DNA of 64,000 nt from Tardiphaga robiniae (GCF_001618955.1 NZ_LVYV01000023.1:469645-533644), one strand, 5' to 3'; shown: positions 22,990-32,795, numbered from the stretch's first letter. Made by a program: numbers and translations. Notes: generated by a model from the letters alone, not told the origin.

Positions 22990-25287
22990 ATGTTCACCAA
23001 ACGCGCCATCGTTACGAATACGGAAGCCGCCGATGGCACTGCGGGCGAGAGCCCGCTGCTCAGGGTTTGGCGCAATCGCAGCCTGTTCGGCGCTGTGTTT
23101 CTTGGCGTGATGATCCTGACGGTCATTGCGCTGGTCGTGCTGCCCGTGCGCTATCTCGCCACAGGTTCGGTGATCGTCGCCGAACAAGAGCCCAGCAATA
23201 GCAACGCCTCGGCCGCCTGGGCGCAGAAGATCGGTGACCCCGCCGACGTCGAAAGCCAGCTCTTGATCGCGCGCTCGCCGCGGGTGATGCGGCTCGCCAT
23301 GCAGCAGCCGGGCGTCACAGAAGCCGCCATTGAAGAGTGTCAGAGCAGGAGCAGTAGCTCGACCTGCGAAAAGATGCGGACCGATACGGCGGCGCTGATC
23401 GACTATGTGTCGGGAAATTTTGCGATCGGTGCTGTCGGACGTTCGCGCGTCATCAATATTTCCTACACCTCGTCGATCCCCGAAGTCGCGCAGAAGATGG
23501 CGAATTCGTTGACCAACGCGTTTCTCGACGAGCAGCGGACATCGGGTGCCAGCAGCCGCGAGGTCGCCGCGTCCTATCTCTGGAAGGAAGCCAAGCAGCT
23601 GGATGCAGAGTTGCGCGATGCCGATGCCAAGATCCAGGCATTTCGTCGCAACAAGGGCCTGATGCGCGGATCGCTGGCGCCGATCAGCTCGGAGCGGCTG
23701 AGCAGCATCAGCCAGCAGCTGTCGACCGCCGAGACCGCGCGTGCCGATGCGCTCGCCCGCTTGCAGGAGATCAAGGCCAATCAGGCGCGCGCTGTCGATT
23801 CCCCTTCAGTGCTGTCGAACCGCTCGATCGCCGATCTCAAGCAGCAGCTCACGGTCGTCACCGCGCAGCTCGCCAGCCAGGCCAATGTACTCGGGCCACG
23901 GCACCCGTCGCTGCGTGCGCTGGAGCAGGAGCAGTCCGCGATCAAGGAGCGCATGGCCACGGAAGTGGCGAGCATTGCAGCGAGCGCGCAGAAGGCGTTC
24001 GACGCCAATGATTCCCTCGTGAACGCGCTCAGAAAGCAGATGGATGCCGTGAAGGCTGAAGTAGGCTCGGCGACATCGGACGAGGCCTCGATCGAGAGCA
24101 TGGTGCGCAGCACCGAGATCAAGCGCCAGCAATATGCCGATCTCTACAAGCGCGCCAGCGAACTTGAAACCGAGCGGCGCGTGCTGATTGGCAATACACG
24201 GCTGGTCAGCCTTGCCGAACTGCCGACCAAGCCGTTTTTTCCGAAGAAAATTCCGTTCCTGGCCGCTGGCGGCACGCTCGGCCTGCTGCTCGCATTCGTC
24301 GCAGCCTTCTTCGGCGACCGGGTCAATCTTGCGGGTCTGTCCCGGCTGCGGACTGCAACTATTCGCCCGGTGCGCGCAGCCGCGCCTGCCGCCGAAGCTG
24401 CACCAGTCGCAGTCGCTGCACCAGTCGCTCCGGCGCCCGTCCAGACGACTGCACCCGTGGCGCCGCGTTCTGGACCGCCGCCGACGGCATTGTCATCGGA
24501 GTTGGCCGTCGTCACCGGCGCCCCCATTCTGGCACGATTGCCGACCGTCAAGCGCGATCCATCGGAATCGCCGATCGGTGCGATCCTCACGGCGCAGTCC
24601 GGCGCCTCGCTGGCGCGTGCGCTGCCGCTCGCGCTGCAGGATCGGCACTATCAGGATGCGCTCCGCGATCTGGCGACGGGCCTGCTCGCGTCGAACGACG
24701 CCAGGACACGCCGCAAGATTCTGGTCGCGTCGCCGACGACGGCCGAGGGCAAAACGTTTCTGACCCTGACTCTGGCGCAATATCTCGCAACGGCTGGCCG
24801 CAGCGTGCTGGTGATCGAATGCGATTTCGGCGCGCCGAAGTTCGAGACCGCGCTCGGATTGCGCAGTAACCTCGGCCTGCAGGGGATCTTGCGCGGAGAC
24901 ATCACGGCGCGCGAAGCGGTGGTCCGCACCGCGACTCCTAATCTCGACGTCATTCCTGCCGGGCCGTTCTCGGCATCCGCCGAATTGCTGATGCGCAAAC
25001 CGCTCGGTGATCTCCTGCTCTGGAGCCAGATCTACGACGTTGTCCTGATCGACGCGCCATCGCCGGGCATCCAGACCGATCTGGGCGTGCTGGCCAGGCA
25101 GGTCGATGGCGTGCTGCTCTGTATGCGTTCCGGCCGCTCGTCGATCGGGCAGGCAGTGGCCACATCCAGCGCGATCCGTGTCGCTGGCGGCAGCGTCTTC
25201 GGCATTGCCGTCACCATGATGCCGGATGCCAATACGCCGCGCGGCACAGACCGGGTTTCGAATGATGCCTATGCCGGAGCGACGTGA
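22990..25287 (+). CDS. Polysaccharide co-polymerase with BY-kinase-like domain (Wzz/GumC type)
   Basis: A 765-residue inner-membrane protein combining a chain-length determinant and a cytoplasmic P-loop domain. A first membrane helix lies at about 32-55 (LFGAVFLGVMILTVIALVV). A long periplasmic coiled-coil part at about 60-415 includes GPRHPSLRALEQE. The second helix at about 418-438 follows the PxxP segment TKPFFPKKIP. A proline/alanine linker runs from about 455 to 500, and the kinase-like domain from about 545 to 750. Walker A is TTAEGKTF, Walker A' VLVIECDFG and Walker B VVLIDAPS. The A' motif normally reads IDxDxR, and the C-terminal tyrosine cluster of BY-kinases is missing, with only one Tyr near the end. 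Autophosphorylation is therefore doubtful. It leads the cluster and its stop overlaps the next gene. Confidence 0.85.
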   Translation: MFTKRAIVTNTEAADGTAGESPLLRVWRNRSLFGAVFLGVMILTVIALVVLPVRYLATGSVIVAEQEPSNSNASAAWAQKIGDPADVESQLLIARSPRVMRLAMQQPGVTEAAIEECQSRSSSSTCEKMRTDTAALIDYVSGNFAIGAVGRSRVINISYTSSIPEVAQKMANSLTNAFLDEQRTSGASSREVAASYLWKEAKQLDAELRDADAKIQAFRRNKGLMRGSLAPISSERLSSISQQLSTAETARADALARLQEIKANQARAVDSPSVLSNRSIADLKQQLTVVTAQLASQANVLGPRHPSLRALEQEQSAIKERMATEVASIAASAQKAFDANDSLVNALRKQMDAVKAEVGSATSDEASIESMVRSTEIKRQQYADLYKRASELETERRVLIGNTRLVSLAELPTKPFFPKKIPFLAAGGTLGLLLAFVAAFFGDRVNLAGLSRLRTATIRPVRAAAPAAEAAPVAVAAPVAPAPVQTTAPVAPRSGPPPTALSSELAVVTGAPILARLPTVKRDPSESPIGAILTAQSGASLARALPLALQDRHYQDALRDLATGLLASNDARTRRKILVASPTTAEGKTFLTLTLAQYLATAGRSVLVIECDFGAPKFETALGLRSNLGLQGILRGDITAREAVVRTATPNLDVIPAGPFSASAELLMRKPLGDLLLWSQIYDVVLIDAPSPGIQTDLGVLARQVDGVLLCMRSGRSSIGQAVATSSAIRVAGGSVFGIAVTMMPDANTPRGTDRVSNDAYAGAT

Positions 25288-26441
25288 TGCCCGCTCCGCG
25301 CGTTCTGTTCGTCTGCCATACGGGCTCGATCTCCGGCGCTGAGCTCGTTCTGATCGATCTCGTTCAGCCATGGGTGGGCGAGTCGGCCTTCCTGTTCGAG
25401 GATGGTCCGCTGCAGCAGGCGCTCACAGCCAAGGGCCTGAAGGTGCGCGTGTCGCGCTGGGGCGAGGGGCTCACGGATGTCAGGCGCGACAGCTCGATCC
25501 TGAAAGCCTTTCCGCTGATTGGTCGGCTCGGGGCCATCATTGCCGAATTGACGCGCGAGGCGCGCCGTCATGACGTCATCTATGCGAATTCGCAGAAGGC
25601 CTTTGTGTTATCGGCCGTGGCCGCCACGCTGGCGCGGCGTCCGCTGATCTGGCACCTGCACGATATCATCAGCAGTGAGCATTTCGGAGCTACACAGCGC
25701 CGCGTGCAAGTGGCGCTGGCGAATTATTGCACGGCGAAGGTGGTCGTTCCTTCGCAAGCCGCTGCAGATGCCTTCATTGCCCAAGGCGGCCGCAAGGAGC
25801 TGGTCGCGATCGTGCCCAACGGCCTTGATGTGCCGCCGGACGTAAGCACGCCGCTCGAGATCAGGCGCGAGTTGAAATTGCCCGAAGGACCGCTCGTCGG
25901 AGTCTTCAGCCGCCTCGCGGCCTGGAAGGGGCAGCATATCGTGTTGCAGGCTCTCGCAAAGACGCCGGGCGTCAGCTGTATTATTGCAGGAGCTGCGCTG
26001 TTTGGCGAAGAGCCTTATGCCGAGAAGCTCAACCGGATGGTGGCGGATCTCGGTCTTGGCGATCGCGTGCATTTCCTCGGCCAGCGCGGCGACGTGCCGA
26101 GGCTGATGCGCGCCGTCGATGCGATGATCCATCCCTCGATCGATCCCGAGCCCTTCGGTCGCACGCTGGTCGAAGCCATGCTCGCCGATGTGCCTGTGAT
26201 TGCGACGGATGCCGGTGCGGCGTCCGATATTCTCGAGGCCGGCAAGGCGGGGACGCTGGTGCCGCCCGGAGATGCCGATGCGCTGGCCGCCGCTATTACC
26301 AAGGTCATGTTAAGGCCGCCTGAACTGGCGGGCCAGTTGCAATATGCCGAAGCGCGGGCGCGCTCGCATTACAGCGTCGATCAGATGCTGCAGACGGTCT
26401 CGGGCCTGATCGGGCGAGCGGCTGCCGGAGCTCCCGTGTGA
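25287..26441 (+). CDS. Glycosyltransferase family 4 protein
   Basis: A 384-residue GT-B fold enzyme, transferring a sugar from a nucleotide donor to a growing polysaccharide precursor at the cytoplasmic membrane face. The N-terminal acceptor domain begins RVLFVCHTGSISGAEL. The donor-binding domain has VFSRLAAWKGQHIVLQAL and HPSIDPEPFGRTLVEAM, with the E-x7-E pair of retaining GT4 enzymes, then DVPVIATDAGA. The ATG at 25287 overlaps the stop of the Wzz-like gene by one base; a GTG at 25284 is an alternative. The sugar specificity is not predictable. Confidence 0.9.
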   Translation: MPAPRVLFVCHTGSISGAELVLIDLVQPWVGESAFLFEDGPLQQALTAKGLKVRVSRWGEGLTDVRRDSSILKAFPLIGRLGAIIAELTREARRHDVIYANSQKAFVLSAVAATLARRPLIWHLHDIISSEHFGATQRRVQVALANYCTAKVVVPSQAAADAFIAQGGRKELVAIVPNGLDVPPDVSTPLEIRRELKLPEGPLVGVFSRLAAWKGQHIVLQALAKTPGVSCIIAGAALFGEEPYAEKLNRMVADLGLGDRVHFLGQRGDVPRLMRAVDAMIHPSIDPEPFGRTLVEAMLADVPVIATDAGAASDILEAGKAGTLVPPGDADALAAAITKVMLRPPELAGQLQYAEARARSHYSVDQMLQTVSGLIGRAAAGAPV

Positions 26442-26511
26442 CCGCGTATCGCTGCTCAATTCTTGGTTTGAAAGCCTGGACGGTCCCTGATCGGACCGCA
26501 GCGGTGCGCTT

Positions 26512-28011
26512 ATGAGCGGCGCCCGGCATTCGACGCGCAAGTTTACGGCGATTCTCATCAGCGGTGCGCTGACCAGCAAGCTGCTGGGCTTCGGCCGCGA
26601 GATATTGATGGCGCAAGTGCTTGGCGCTTCGCTGGTCGCCGACGGCTTTCGTGGTGCAATCACGGCGGTGATGCTGCCGCTGGCCTTCCTGCAGAACGAA
26701 ACTGTTCCCGCCGTGATGATCCCGATGCATCGGGATGCATTGAAGGACGGCAACGGACCTCAACGCCTTGGCGCCATGACGGTGGCGATCACCGGCATCG
26801 CCGTGATCCTGATGGTAGGGCTGCAGGCGCTCGGCGAGCGGGCCGTGGATGCGCTGGTCGGTGGCTTTTCGGCGGAGGGGCGTAGCCTCACTCTCGACTT
26901 CATTCGAATCATGGCGCTGGGCATGCCGGCTTCGGCGATGATCAATGTGCTGGCCGCGGGGGAAATCGCGCTCGGTCGGACGCGCCTGACGAATATCCGC
27001 GCCAGCATCCTGAACATCGCCGTGCTCATGGGCATCGCACTGGTCGCTGTGTCCGGCAACTTCCATACGCTGGCCTGGTCGTTCTCGATTGCCTTCAACG
27101 CGCTCGGCGCCTGGGGCCTCTACACGATGTGGCGCGAGGGGGTGCTCAGCTTCAAGGGCCTGTCGCTGTCATCGGTGCTGGCGTCAGGCCGCGAATTCTT
27201 CCGTCGGCTGCGACCGCTGCTCGCGCTACCGGTCGCCGAACAGGCCAATGTCTGGATCGAACGCCTGCTGGCATCGCGGGTCGGGACCGGTGCGGTGGCC
27301 TCGCTGGATTATGCGCGGACATTGACCGAAAGCGCGTTGCTGCTGATCAGTCAGCCGGTCGGGCTGGCGGTGTTGTCCAGCCACCCGCCGAAGGATGTCG
27401 GCGCGCAGATCGAAGCGATTGCGCGACCTATTCTCGCACTGGCGGTGCCGGCGTCGGTCTTTCTCGCGATGTTCGCGCCGGAGATCGTGCGGCTGGTTTT
27501 TCTGCGCGGCGCCTTCAACGAGCAGGCGCTATTCCTGACCAGTCAGGCCTTGCGTGGCATTGCACTTGGCCTATGGGCCGCGACGCTTGGCTGGATCCTG
27601 ATCCGCATTCTCAATGGCGCAGGCCGGAACTTTGCGGCCGCTGCCATCATCGTCAGTGCCTATCTGGTTAATATCGTAGTTAACCTTCTCACCTCATACC
27701 TGCCCACGGCGCATGAATGGGGCACCTTGTTGCTTGGACTGGGTGAAGCCGCCCGTGGTATCGTTCTCCTGGCTGGCGTCATGATCGTCCTGGGGTCCCG
27801 GCGCAAGCTGCTCTACCTGATGTTTCTCGCGTGTTTCCCGGCAGCGCTGATGGCACTCCTCAGCTGGCAAATTCATGAGGTTCTGACGGGTCCGTGGCAG
27901 CGGCTTTTCGCCGGTGGCTTTGCCTATCTGGTCTGCCTTGCGCTGTCTGTCGCGATGCTGATGCCGGGCGTTTACATTGCGGCATTTGCGCGCGTCCGGG
28001 GTCGCTTGTGA
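26512..28011 (+). CDS. MurJ/MviN-like lipid-linked glycan flippase
   Basis: A 499-residue polytopic protein of the MOP superfamily with about 14 hydrophobic segments. The N-terminal SKLLGFGREILMAQVLG and the later LPVAEQANVWIERLLASR with RLVFLRGAFNEQA are the pattern of MurJ-type proteins. Housekeeping MurJ flips lipid II, but the position between glycosyltransferase and deacetylase genes suggests a flippase for the polysaccharide repeat unit. The ATG at 26512 is 70 bases after the GT stop. Whether the genome has another MurJ cannot be seen from here. Confidence 0.83.
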   Translation: MSGARHSTRKFTAILISGALTSKLLGFGREILMAQVLGASLVADGFRGAITAVMLPLAFLQNETVPAVMIPMHRDALKDGNGPQRLGAMTVAITGIAVILMVGLQALGERAVDALVGGFSAEGRSLTLDFIRIMALGMPASAMINVLAAGEIALGRTRLTNIRASILNIAVLMGIALVAVSGNFHTLAWSFSIAFNALGAWGLYTMWREGVLSFKGLSLSSVLASGREFFRRLRPLLALPVAEQANVWIERLLASRVGTGAVASLDYARTLTESALLLISQPVGLAVLSSHPPKDVGAQIEAIARPILALAVPASVFLAMFAPEIVRLVFLRGAFNEQALFLTSQALRGIALGLWAATLGWILIRILNGAGRNFAAAAIIVSAYLVNIVVNLLTSYLPTAHEWGTLLLGLGEAARGIVLLAGVMIVLGSRRKLLYLMFLACFPAALMALLSWQIHEVLTGPWQRLFAGGFAYLVCLALSVAMLMPGVYIAAFARVRGRL

Positions 28012-28065
28012 TTTTGATATGCATTTTTGTATTAGAGAGTGCCTTGATCGTCTGAGGACTTTTCG

Positions 28066-29088
28066 ATGAAGCACCTGTTATCCAGCGCCGCCCGACGCAT
28101 GGCGTCGTCCGAAGCGCTGGTCCGCCCGATCAGCATGGCTGCCGATATGTTCATGGGCACGCGTGGCTGCCTGATGACCTTTCATCGCGGCGCTTCAGCC
28201 AGGACCTGGGAAAAGCTGCCCAACCGCGACTTCTATCTCGATACGAATTTTCTCGATCAGTTCCTGTCGCATCTGAAGCAACGCGGCTGGGATGTCGTGA
28301 CGATGGAAGAAGCGATCCAGCGCTCGAAGGCTGGAAAGTCCAACGATCGCTTCGTCAACTTCTCCGTCGACGATTGCTATCGCGATACCTATGAGGAAAT
28401 TGTCCCGCTGTTTCGCCGCCGCCACGTGCCGGTGACACTGTTCGTCACGACGGGCATTCCTGACGGTACGCTTCCGCTGTGGGCGGCAGGTCTGGAAGAT
28501 ACCTTGCTCAACAACGACCGGGTCATTCTCGAGGATGGTGCGATTGACGTGCCGACATCTGACGCCAAGCGTGCGGCATTCTATTGTATTGCAGACCGTT
28601 GGGATGGTCCGCAGGCGTCAGCCTCTTACAAGAAATTTTGCGAGCTCAATGGTGTCGACATCGACGCGATGCACTGGAAGCACGCGATCACCTGGGAGAT
28701 GCTCGAAGAGTTGCGCGACGATCCGCTGGTGGAGATCGGTGGCCACACCGTGACACATGCCCGCATTTCGTCGCTGTCACCCGATGGCGCACGCTTCGAA
28801 CTCAAGGGCAGTCGCGACCGGTTGGTCGAGCGCCTTGGCATCCCCGCCAGGCATTTCGCATTTCCCTATGGACGCTCAGGCGATTGCGGTCCACGCGATT
28901 TCGCGATCGCGCGCGATGCCGGTTATGCGAGTGCAGCGACGACCCGCAAGGGCCTCGTGCGCAACGGCCAGGATGCCTATAACCTGCCACGCTGCACGAT
29001 CAACGGTTCGGATCGCAGTCTCGCGACCATGGAGCTCCATCTGTCTGGCCTGACGGGTGTGGCCGCGAGGATGACGGGGCGTGTCTAG
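28066..29088 (+). CDS. Polysaccharide deacetylase (NodB-domain, CE4)
   Basis: A 340-residue CE4 esterase-like protein. The metal-binding aspartates are in VNFSVDDCYRDT (D102, D103), where the canonical motif is TFDDG. The metal-binding histidines are in GGHTVTHARIS (H227, H231), and FAFPYGRSG completes the active site. An insertion of about 60 residues between the DD and HxxxH motifs is longer than in minimal NodB domains. There is no convincing signal peptide, so it may act on a cytoplasmic lipid-linked glycan. It starts 54 bases after the flippase gene and overlaps the next glycosyltransferase gene by eight bases. Confidence 0.85.
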   Translation: MKHLLSSAARRMASSEALVRPISMAADMFMGTRGCLMTFHRGASARTWEKLPNRDFYLDTNFLDQFLSHLKQRGWDVVTMEEAIQRSKAGKSNDRFVNFSVDDCYRDTYEEIVPLFRRRHVPVTLFVTTGIPDGTLPLWAAGLEDTLLNNDRVILEDGAIDVPTSDAKRAAFYCIADRWDGPQASASYKKFCELNGVDIDAMHWKHAITWEMLEELRDDPLVEIGGHTVTHARISSLSPDGARFELKGSRDRLVERLGIPARHFAFPYGRSGDCGPRDFAIARDAGYASAATTRKGLVRNGQDAYNLPRCTINGSDRSLATMELHLSGLTGVAARMTGRV

Positions 29089-30232
29089 CAGTCGTCGTCT
29101 CAAGGTTCTCTCGATTGCACATTCCGCCGTCAGCCGCGACGCGGGGCGTCTGCGATACTACCCACTCGTCGGGCGCGATGACGTCGATATGCATCTCGTC
29201 GTCCCGGCTACCTGGTATCAGTTCGGCCGTACGATTATTGCAGATCCGTCCGATGATCCCGGTATGACCGTGCATGTGATGCCGATCCGCCTGCCGCGCG
29301 CCGGCCCGATGAGCTGGTATCTGCACTTTTATCCGGGCTTGCGGCGTCTCATCCGTGAGGTCGATCCGGATGTGATCCATCTCTGGGAAGAGCCGTGGAG
29401 CGTCGTCGCGATGCAGGCGCGCATCCTTAAGGGGCGCGCCGCGATGGTCCTGGAAGTCGATCAGAACATCCTGAAGCGCTTGCCACCGCCGTTCGAGTTC
29501 ATCCGCAAGGACGTGCTGCGGAACACCGATCATATTCTCTCGCGCAGTCCGGAGGCGACAGCAGTCGTCCGCGCGCGCGGTTATGCGGGGCCAGCGTCGC
29601 CGATTGGCTACGGCGTCGATCTCGCGACCTTTAACCAAACTGGCGAACGCCAGGCGCCGATTGCGCCCGGGCAGGGACTACGCATCGGCTATGTCGGGCG
29701 TCTCGTCGAGGAGAAGGGTCTCGATGATGCGCTCGATGCCATGAAGCGCGCCACGGCACATGTGACATTGGCGATCATGGGCGAAGGCCCGCATGAGCCT
29801 GCGCTAAAGCTGCGGGTCAACGAACTGGGCCTGACCGATCGTGTCACGTTCCAGGGCTGGGGCAAACCGGCCGATGTCGCGTCGTTCCTGAGCGGTCTCG
29901 ATGCAATGATCTTGCTGACACGCACCACCAGCGCCGTGCGTGAGCAGTTCGGCCGGGTGATCGTCGAGTCGCAGGCTTGCGGCGTGCCGGTGATCGGTTC
30001 GACGGGCGGCGCTATTCCCGATGTTGTCGGCAAGGGCGGCTGGACTATTCCCGAGCGCGATCCGGATGCGCTGGCGACACTGCTGGATCGGCTTGCTGCC
30101 GACCCGCAGCAGTTGCTGGACCGCGGCGTGGCCGCGCGCGACAACGTGCTGACGCGTTTCACTTACGAGGTGGTGGCGAATGCGCTGGTGTCGGCCTGCC
30201 AGCAGGCCGCCGATGCAAAGCGGGTGGGGTGA
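29081..30232 (+). CDS. Glycosyltransferase family 4 protein
   Basis: A 383-residue GT-B enzyme. After SSSRRLKVLSIAHSAVSRDA, the acceptor domain includes VDPDVIHLWEEPWS. The donor domain begins IGYVGRLVEEKGLDDALDAM and carries SAVREQFGRVIVESQACG followed by VPVIGSTGGAIPDVV. The start is a GTG at 29081 overlapping the deacetylase stop by eight bases, with ACGGGGC just before it, consistent with coupled translation. It is the last gene of the forward polysaccharide operon and converges with another GT4 gene. Confidence 0.88.
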   Translation: MSSSRRLKVLSIAHSAVSRDAGRLRYYPLVGRDDVDMHLVVPATWYQFGRTIIADPSDDPGMTVHVMPIRLPRAGPMSWYLHFYPGLRRLIREVDPDVIHLWEEPWSVVAMQARILKGRAAMVLEVDQNILKRLPPPFEFIRKDVLRNTDHILSRSPEATAVVRARGYAGPASPIGYGVDLATFNQTGERQAPIAPGQGLRIGYVGRLVEEKGLDDALDAMKRATAHVTLAIMGEGPHEPALKLRVNELGLTDRVTFQGWGKPADVASFLSGLDAMILLTRTTSAVREQFGRVIVESQACGVPVIGSTGGAIPDVVGKGGWTIPERDPDALATLLDRLAADPQQLLDRGVAARDNVLTRFTYEVVANALVSACQQAADAKRVG

Positions 30233-30263
30233 CCGGCCGCTCCCTTGAAGCAGGCGCTTGTGA

Positions 30264-31442
30264 TCAGGCACCGACCGCCATGGCGCCCGGCGCAAATTCG
30301 TTCTTCGACGCCTGCACCTGCTCCAAAAGCTCGATATAGCGCGAACCGACATAGTCCCAGCCGTAATTCAATGCCGTGGCATGCGCGCCTTCGCACAGCC
30401 GGGCCAGTGTCACCGGATCGGAGAAGGCCATCGCGATCTTCTCGGCGATGTCTGCGCCGTCCGTCTTGATCTGATAACCGTTCACGCCGTCGACAAGGTA
30501 ATCCTCGATACCGCCGGCTGGTGTTGCGAAAACCGGCGTCGAGCAGGCCATGGCTTCCATGCAGACCAGCGAGAAAGTTTCATAGGCAGTCGGCAGTACA
30601 AAGGCGTCGGCCGCAGCATAGAAGGCCGGCATATCGGTGCGGGATCCCGCGAAGACCAGCCGATCGGCGGAGGTTGTCGCCAGTTTGCGATAGGGCGCGG
30701 GATTATCCGAGCCCACCACAAGCATCCAGACATCGGGGCCAAGGCGTTCGAGTGCGCCGATGGCATGCGCCAGGCCCTTCCGGCGGAATTCATGGCCGGC
30801 GAACAGCAGCAGCTTTGCGTTCGCCGGGATGCCGAATTCTTCACGGATATTGAGGCCGGCGGCGGTGTCGCGGGTAAAGCGGTTAAGATCGATGCCATTG
30901 GGGATCACGCGGATGCGCGATGCCGGCACCTTGTAGATCTCCTGTAGCTCGGTTGCGACGCGCGGCGAGACCGCGACATACATGCGATAGCGCAGGCCGC
31001 CGATCATCCAGCGATCACGCACGGCCACCCACAGATGCATCGGATTGAGCATCCAAGACCAGGCGCCGGCGTTGCGCTTTTCGGCGAGGCTCTGCGCGTT
31101 GACAGCATGCACGACCAGCACGTCACCTATCAGGCTGTCACCGTGACTGATGATGACGGCCTTGGGATGATGATAGGCGGCGCGCGTCGCCAGTAATGTG
31201 AAGGTGGGAACGACAAAAGCGCGACCAAGATAGCGCAGGATGCCGCGCGTCTTGATGCGCGAAAGCCAGGCACCGACGCGCTCGATGCGCGTACCTGGCG
31301 TTGCCTTTTCACCGACGGCGCTGGCGAGAACTGTGTTGGCGATTTTGGCGCGACTGAATGCGCATGCGAGTTCGCTGGCCACGCTCTCAACGCCGCCGAC
31401 TGAACTCAACTCCTGGACGATCTGGACGATCTCGATGGTCAT
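30264..31442 (-). CDS. Glycosyltransferase family 4 protein, reverse strand
   Basis: A 392-residue GT4 enzyme beginning MTIEIVQIVQELSSVGGVES, the usual glycine-rich acceptor-domain start. It then shows VIPNGIDLNRFTRD and FAGHEFRRKGLAHAIGALE, and the donor-site FVLPTAYETFSLVCMEAM. It is transcribed toward the other polysaccharide genes (31 bases between stops) and has its own promoter region at 31443-31871. It probably works in the same glycan pathway, but the separate orientation would permit different control. Confidence 0.88.
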   Translation of the reverse strand: MTIEIVQIVQELSSVGGVESVASELACAFSRAKIANTVLASAVGEKATPGTRIERVGAWLSRIKTRGILRYLGRAFVVPTFTLLATRAAYHHPKAVIISHGDSLIGDVLVVHAVNAQSLAEKRNAGAWSWMLNPMHLWVAVRDRWMIGGLRYRMYVAVSPRVATELQEIYKVPASRIRVIPNGIDLNRFTRDTAAGLNIREEFGIPANAKLLLFAGHEFRRKGLAHAIGALERLGPDVWMLVVGSDNPAPYRKLATTSADRLVFAGSRTDMPAFYAAADAFVLPTAYETFSLVCMEAMACSTPVFATPAGGIEDYLVDGVNGYQIKTDGADIAEKIAMAFSDPVTLARLCEGAHATALNYGWDYVGSRYIELLEQVQASKNEFAPGAMAVGA

Positions 31443-31871
31443 GGGCCGACACTATGAAAACGGGTGAACGCCAATACCGTAGGTGCGCTGATAAGTCGCA
31501 ATTTCATCAATATCCTGCTTTCGCAGGCTTTTGTCACCAGCACAACGTCTAAGATTTGACCTTCGCGATAAGGCATATCGGCGGAAACACTCGGACACAG
31601 TCGAGTGAATGCAGCCTCGTTGCGCCAAGTAGTATTCCGCTCCACCTGGAGTCGGTAATTGGCGCGATTCTACGTTGACGACGTCTCGTCGGGCAGTTTT
31701 TACCAGCGCTTCGGGCCTAATGGTGAACGGCGTCTTGAAGCGACATCTGAAACAGAGCGCGGAAATGGATGTTGTGGCCCCGATTCAATATCGAGTCATG
31801 CTTAACGCGCGCTGTTTCAAATTGATCACGCAGGTTTCAAAGAGACACAGCACTGATCGAGCGTGGGACAG
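31443..31871. other. 429-base intergenic region without a credible gene
   Basis: The stretch between the GT4 gene and the 3' end of the araC gene has less coding character and lower GC than its flanks. Short ORFs on both strands (for example 31675-31890 +) have no family resemblance. A small CCTGC-TTTC-GCAGG hairpin followed by CTTTTGT lies near 31522-31540. The promoter of the reverse GT4 gene should be at about 31443-31560. Base composition differs between the polysaccharide and catabolic regions, so this may be an old joint. Confidence 0.4.
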
Positions 31872-32795
31872 TTACGGCCAGGCCGCATAGGACGGACCAT
31901 GCTGGCTTGGATCGAGCCGCGCGCGACGCCGATAGGCGCCGGGTGATGCGTTTTGATACTTGCGGAAAAAGCGGTTGAAATAGCCGGGATCACGAAAGCC
32001 GAGGCCGTAACCGATCTGCTCGACTGGCAGATCGAGCTGCCGCAACCGCATGCAGGCTTCGTGGATCAGGCGCTGATGCACGATGGCGCGCGGGCTGTAA
32101 CCCTTCTCGCGCTTGCAATGCGCATGGAGCTTGTCGTCGGTGACGCCGAGCGCGGCCGCATAGCGGGCGATAGGCCAGCCGTCGCGATAATGCAGTTCGA
32201 CCATCTGCAGGAAATTGCCGACGAGGCGGGGGCCGTCGCCGCGCTGTGCAGCATTGTCGGAGGCTTCCTCCGAAATCACCGATCGCCAGATGTGGAGGCA
32301 CAGCAACAACACATGCGTCGATGTCATCGTCGCGCTGCCGCGGCCCGGCGTATTTAATTCACGCACCAGCGTGCTGCAGGATTCCGTGATGGCCGCAAAA
32401 GTCGTCGCGAGTTGCGCGCCTTCGCGCAGGACCAGCCGGTCGATGGTTCGCCGCAGATGCAGCGCCTCGGCACTGCCGGCGACGGTGCGGGTGAGGACAT
32501 CGTCCGACACTGAAATCAGATAGCCTTGCGCGCCGGCTTCGACCTCCAACGTGCCTTCGTGATCGCCGGGAAGCCACAACAGGCCGGGGGACTGAATGGC
32601 AACCGTGGTGCCGCGCATCGTGGCGGTGCCGCGCCGGGTTTCGATCACCAGCAGATGCGAGCGCCTGGCAACCGACTGCCGGATGATCCAGCTGCGCGGC
32701 GCCAGTCCGGGTGCGAATCTTTCCGCATGCAATGCCGGAAGCGGCTTCTCCGCGAAGCCGGTGGGACCAGAAACGATGTGTGCGGTCTCAAGCAC
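31872..32795 (-). CDS. AraC-family transcriptional regulator
   Basis: A 307-residue regulator. The N-terminal part to about residue 170 is an AraC-binding-like cupin region (LLWLPGDHEGTLEV). The C-terminal 100 residues hold the double helix-turn-helix, with YAAALGVTDDKLHAHCKREK and then IGYGLGFRDPGYFNRFFRKY and PGAYRRRARLD. It lies head-to-head with the second HAAT operon, with 149 bases between starts, and probably activates it in response to the transported ligand or a metabolite of it. Confidence 0.87.
   Translation of the reverse strand: MLETAHIVSGPTGFAEKPLPALHAERFAPGLAPRSWIIRQSVARRSHLLVIETRRGTATMRGTTVAIQSPGLLWLPGDHEGTLEVEAGAQGYLISVSDDVLTRTVAGSAEALHLRRTIDRLVLREGAQLATTFAAITESCSTLVRELNTPGRGSATMTSTHVLLLCLHIWRSVISEEASDNAAQRGDGPRLVGNFLQMVELHYRDGWPIARYAAALGVTDDKLHAHCKREKGYSPRAIVHQRLIHEACMRLRQLDLPVEQIGYGLGFRDPGYFNRFFRKYQNASPGAYRRRARLDPSQHGPSYAAWP

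Noticed and set aside
31675..31890. Forward ORF of 71 codons in the gap before araC
   Set aside because: No recognisable family, no convincing ribosome binding site, and it runs into the 3' end of the araC gene.
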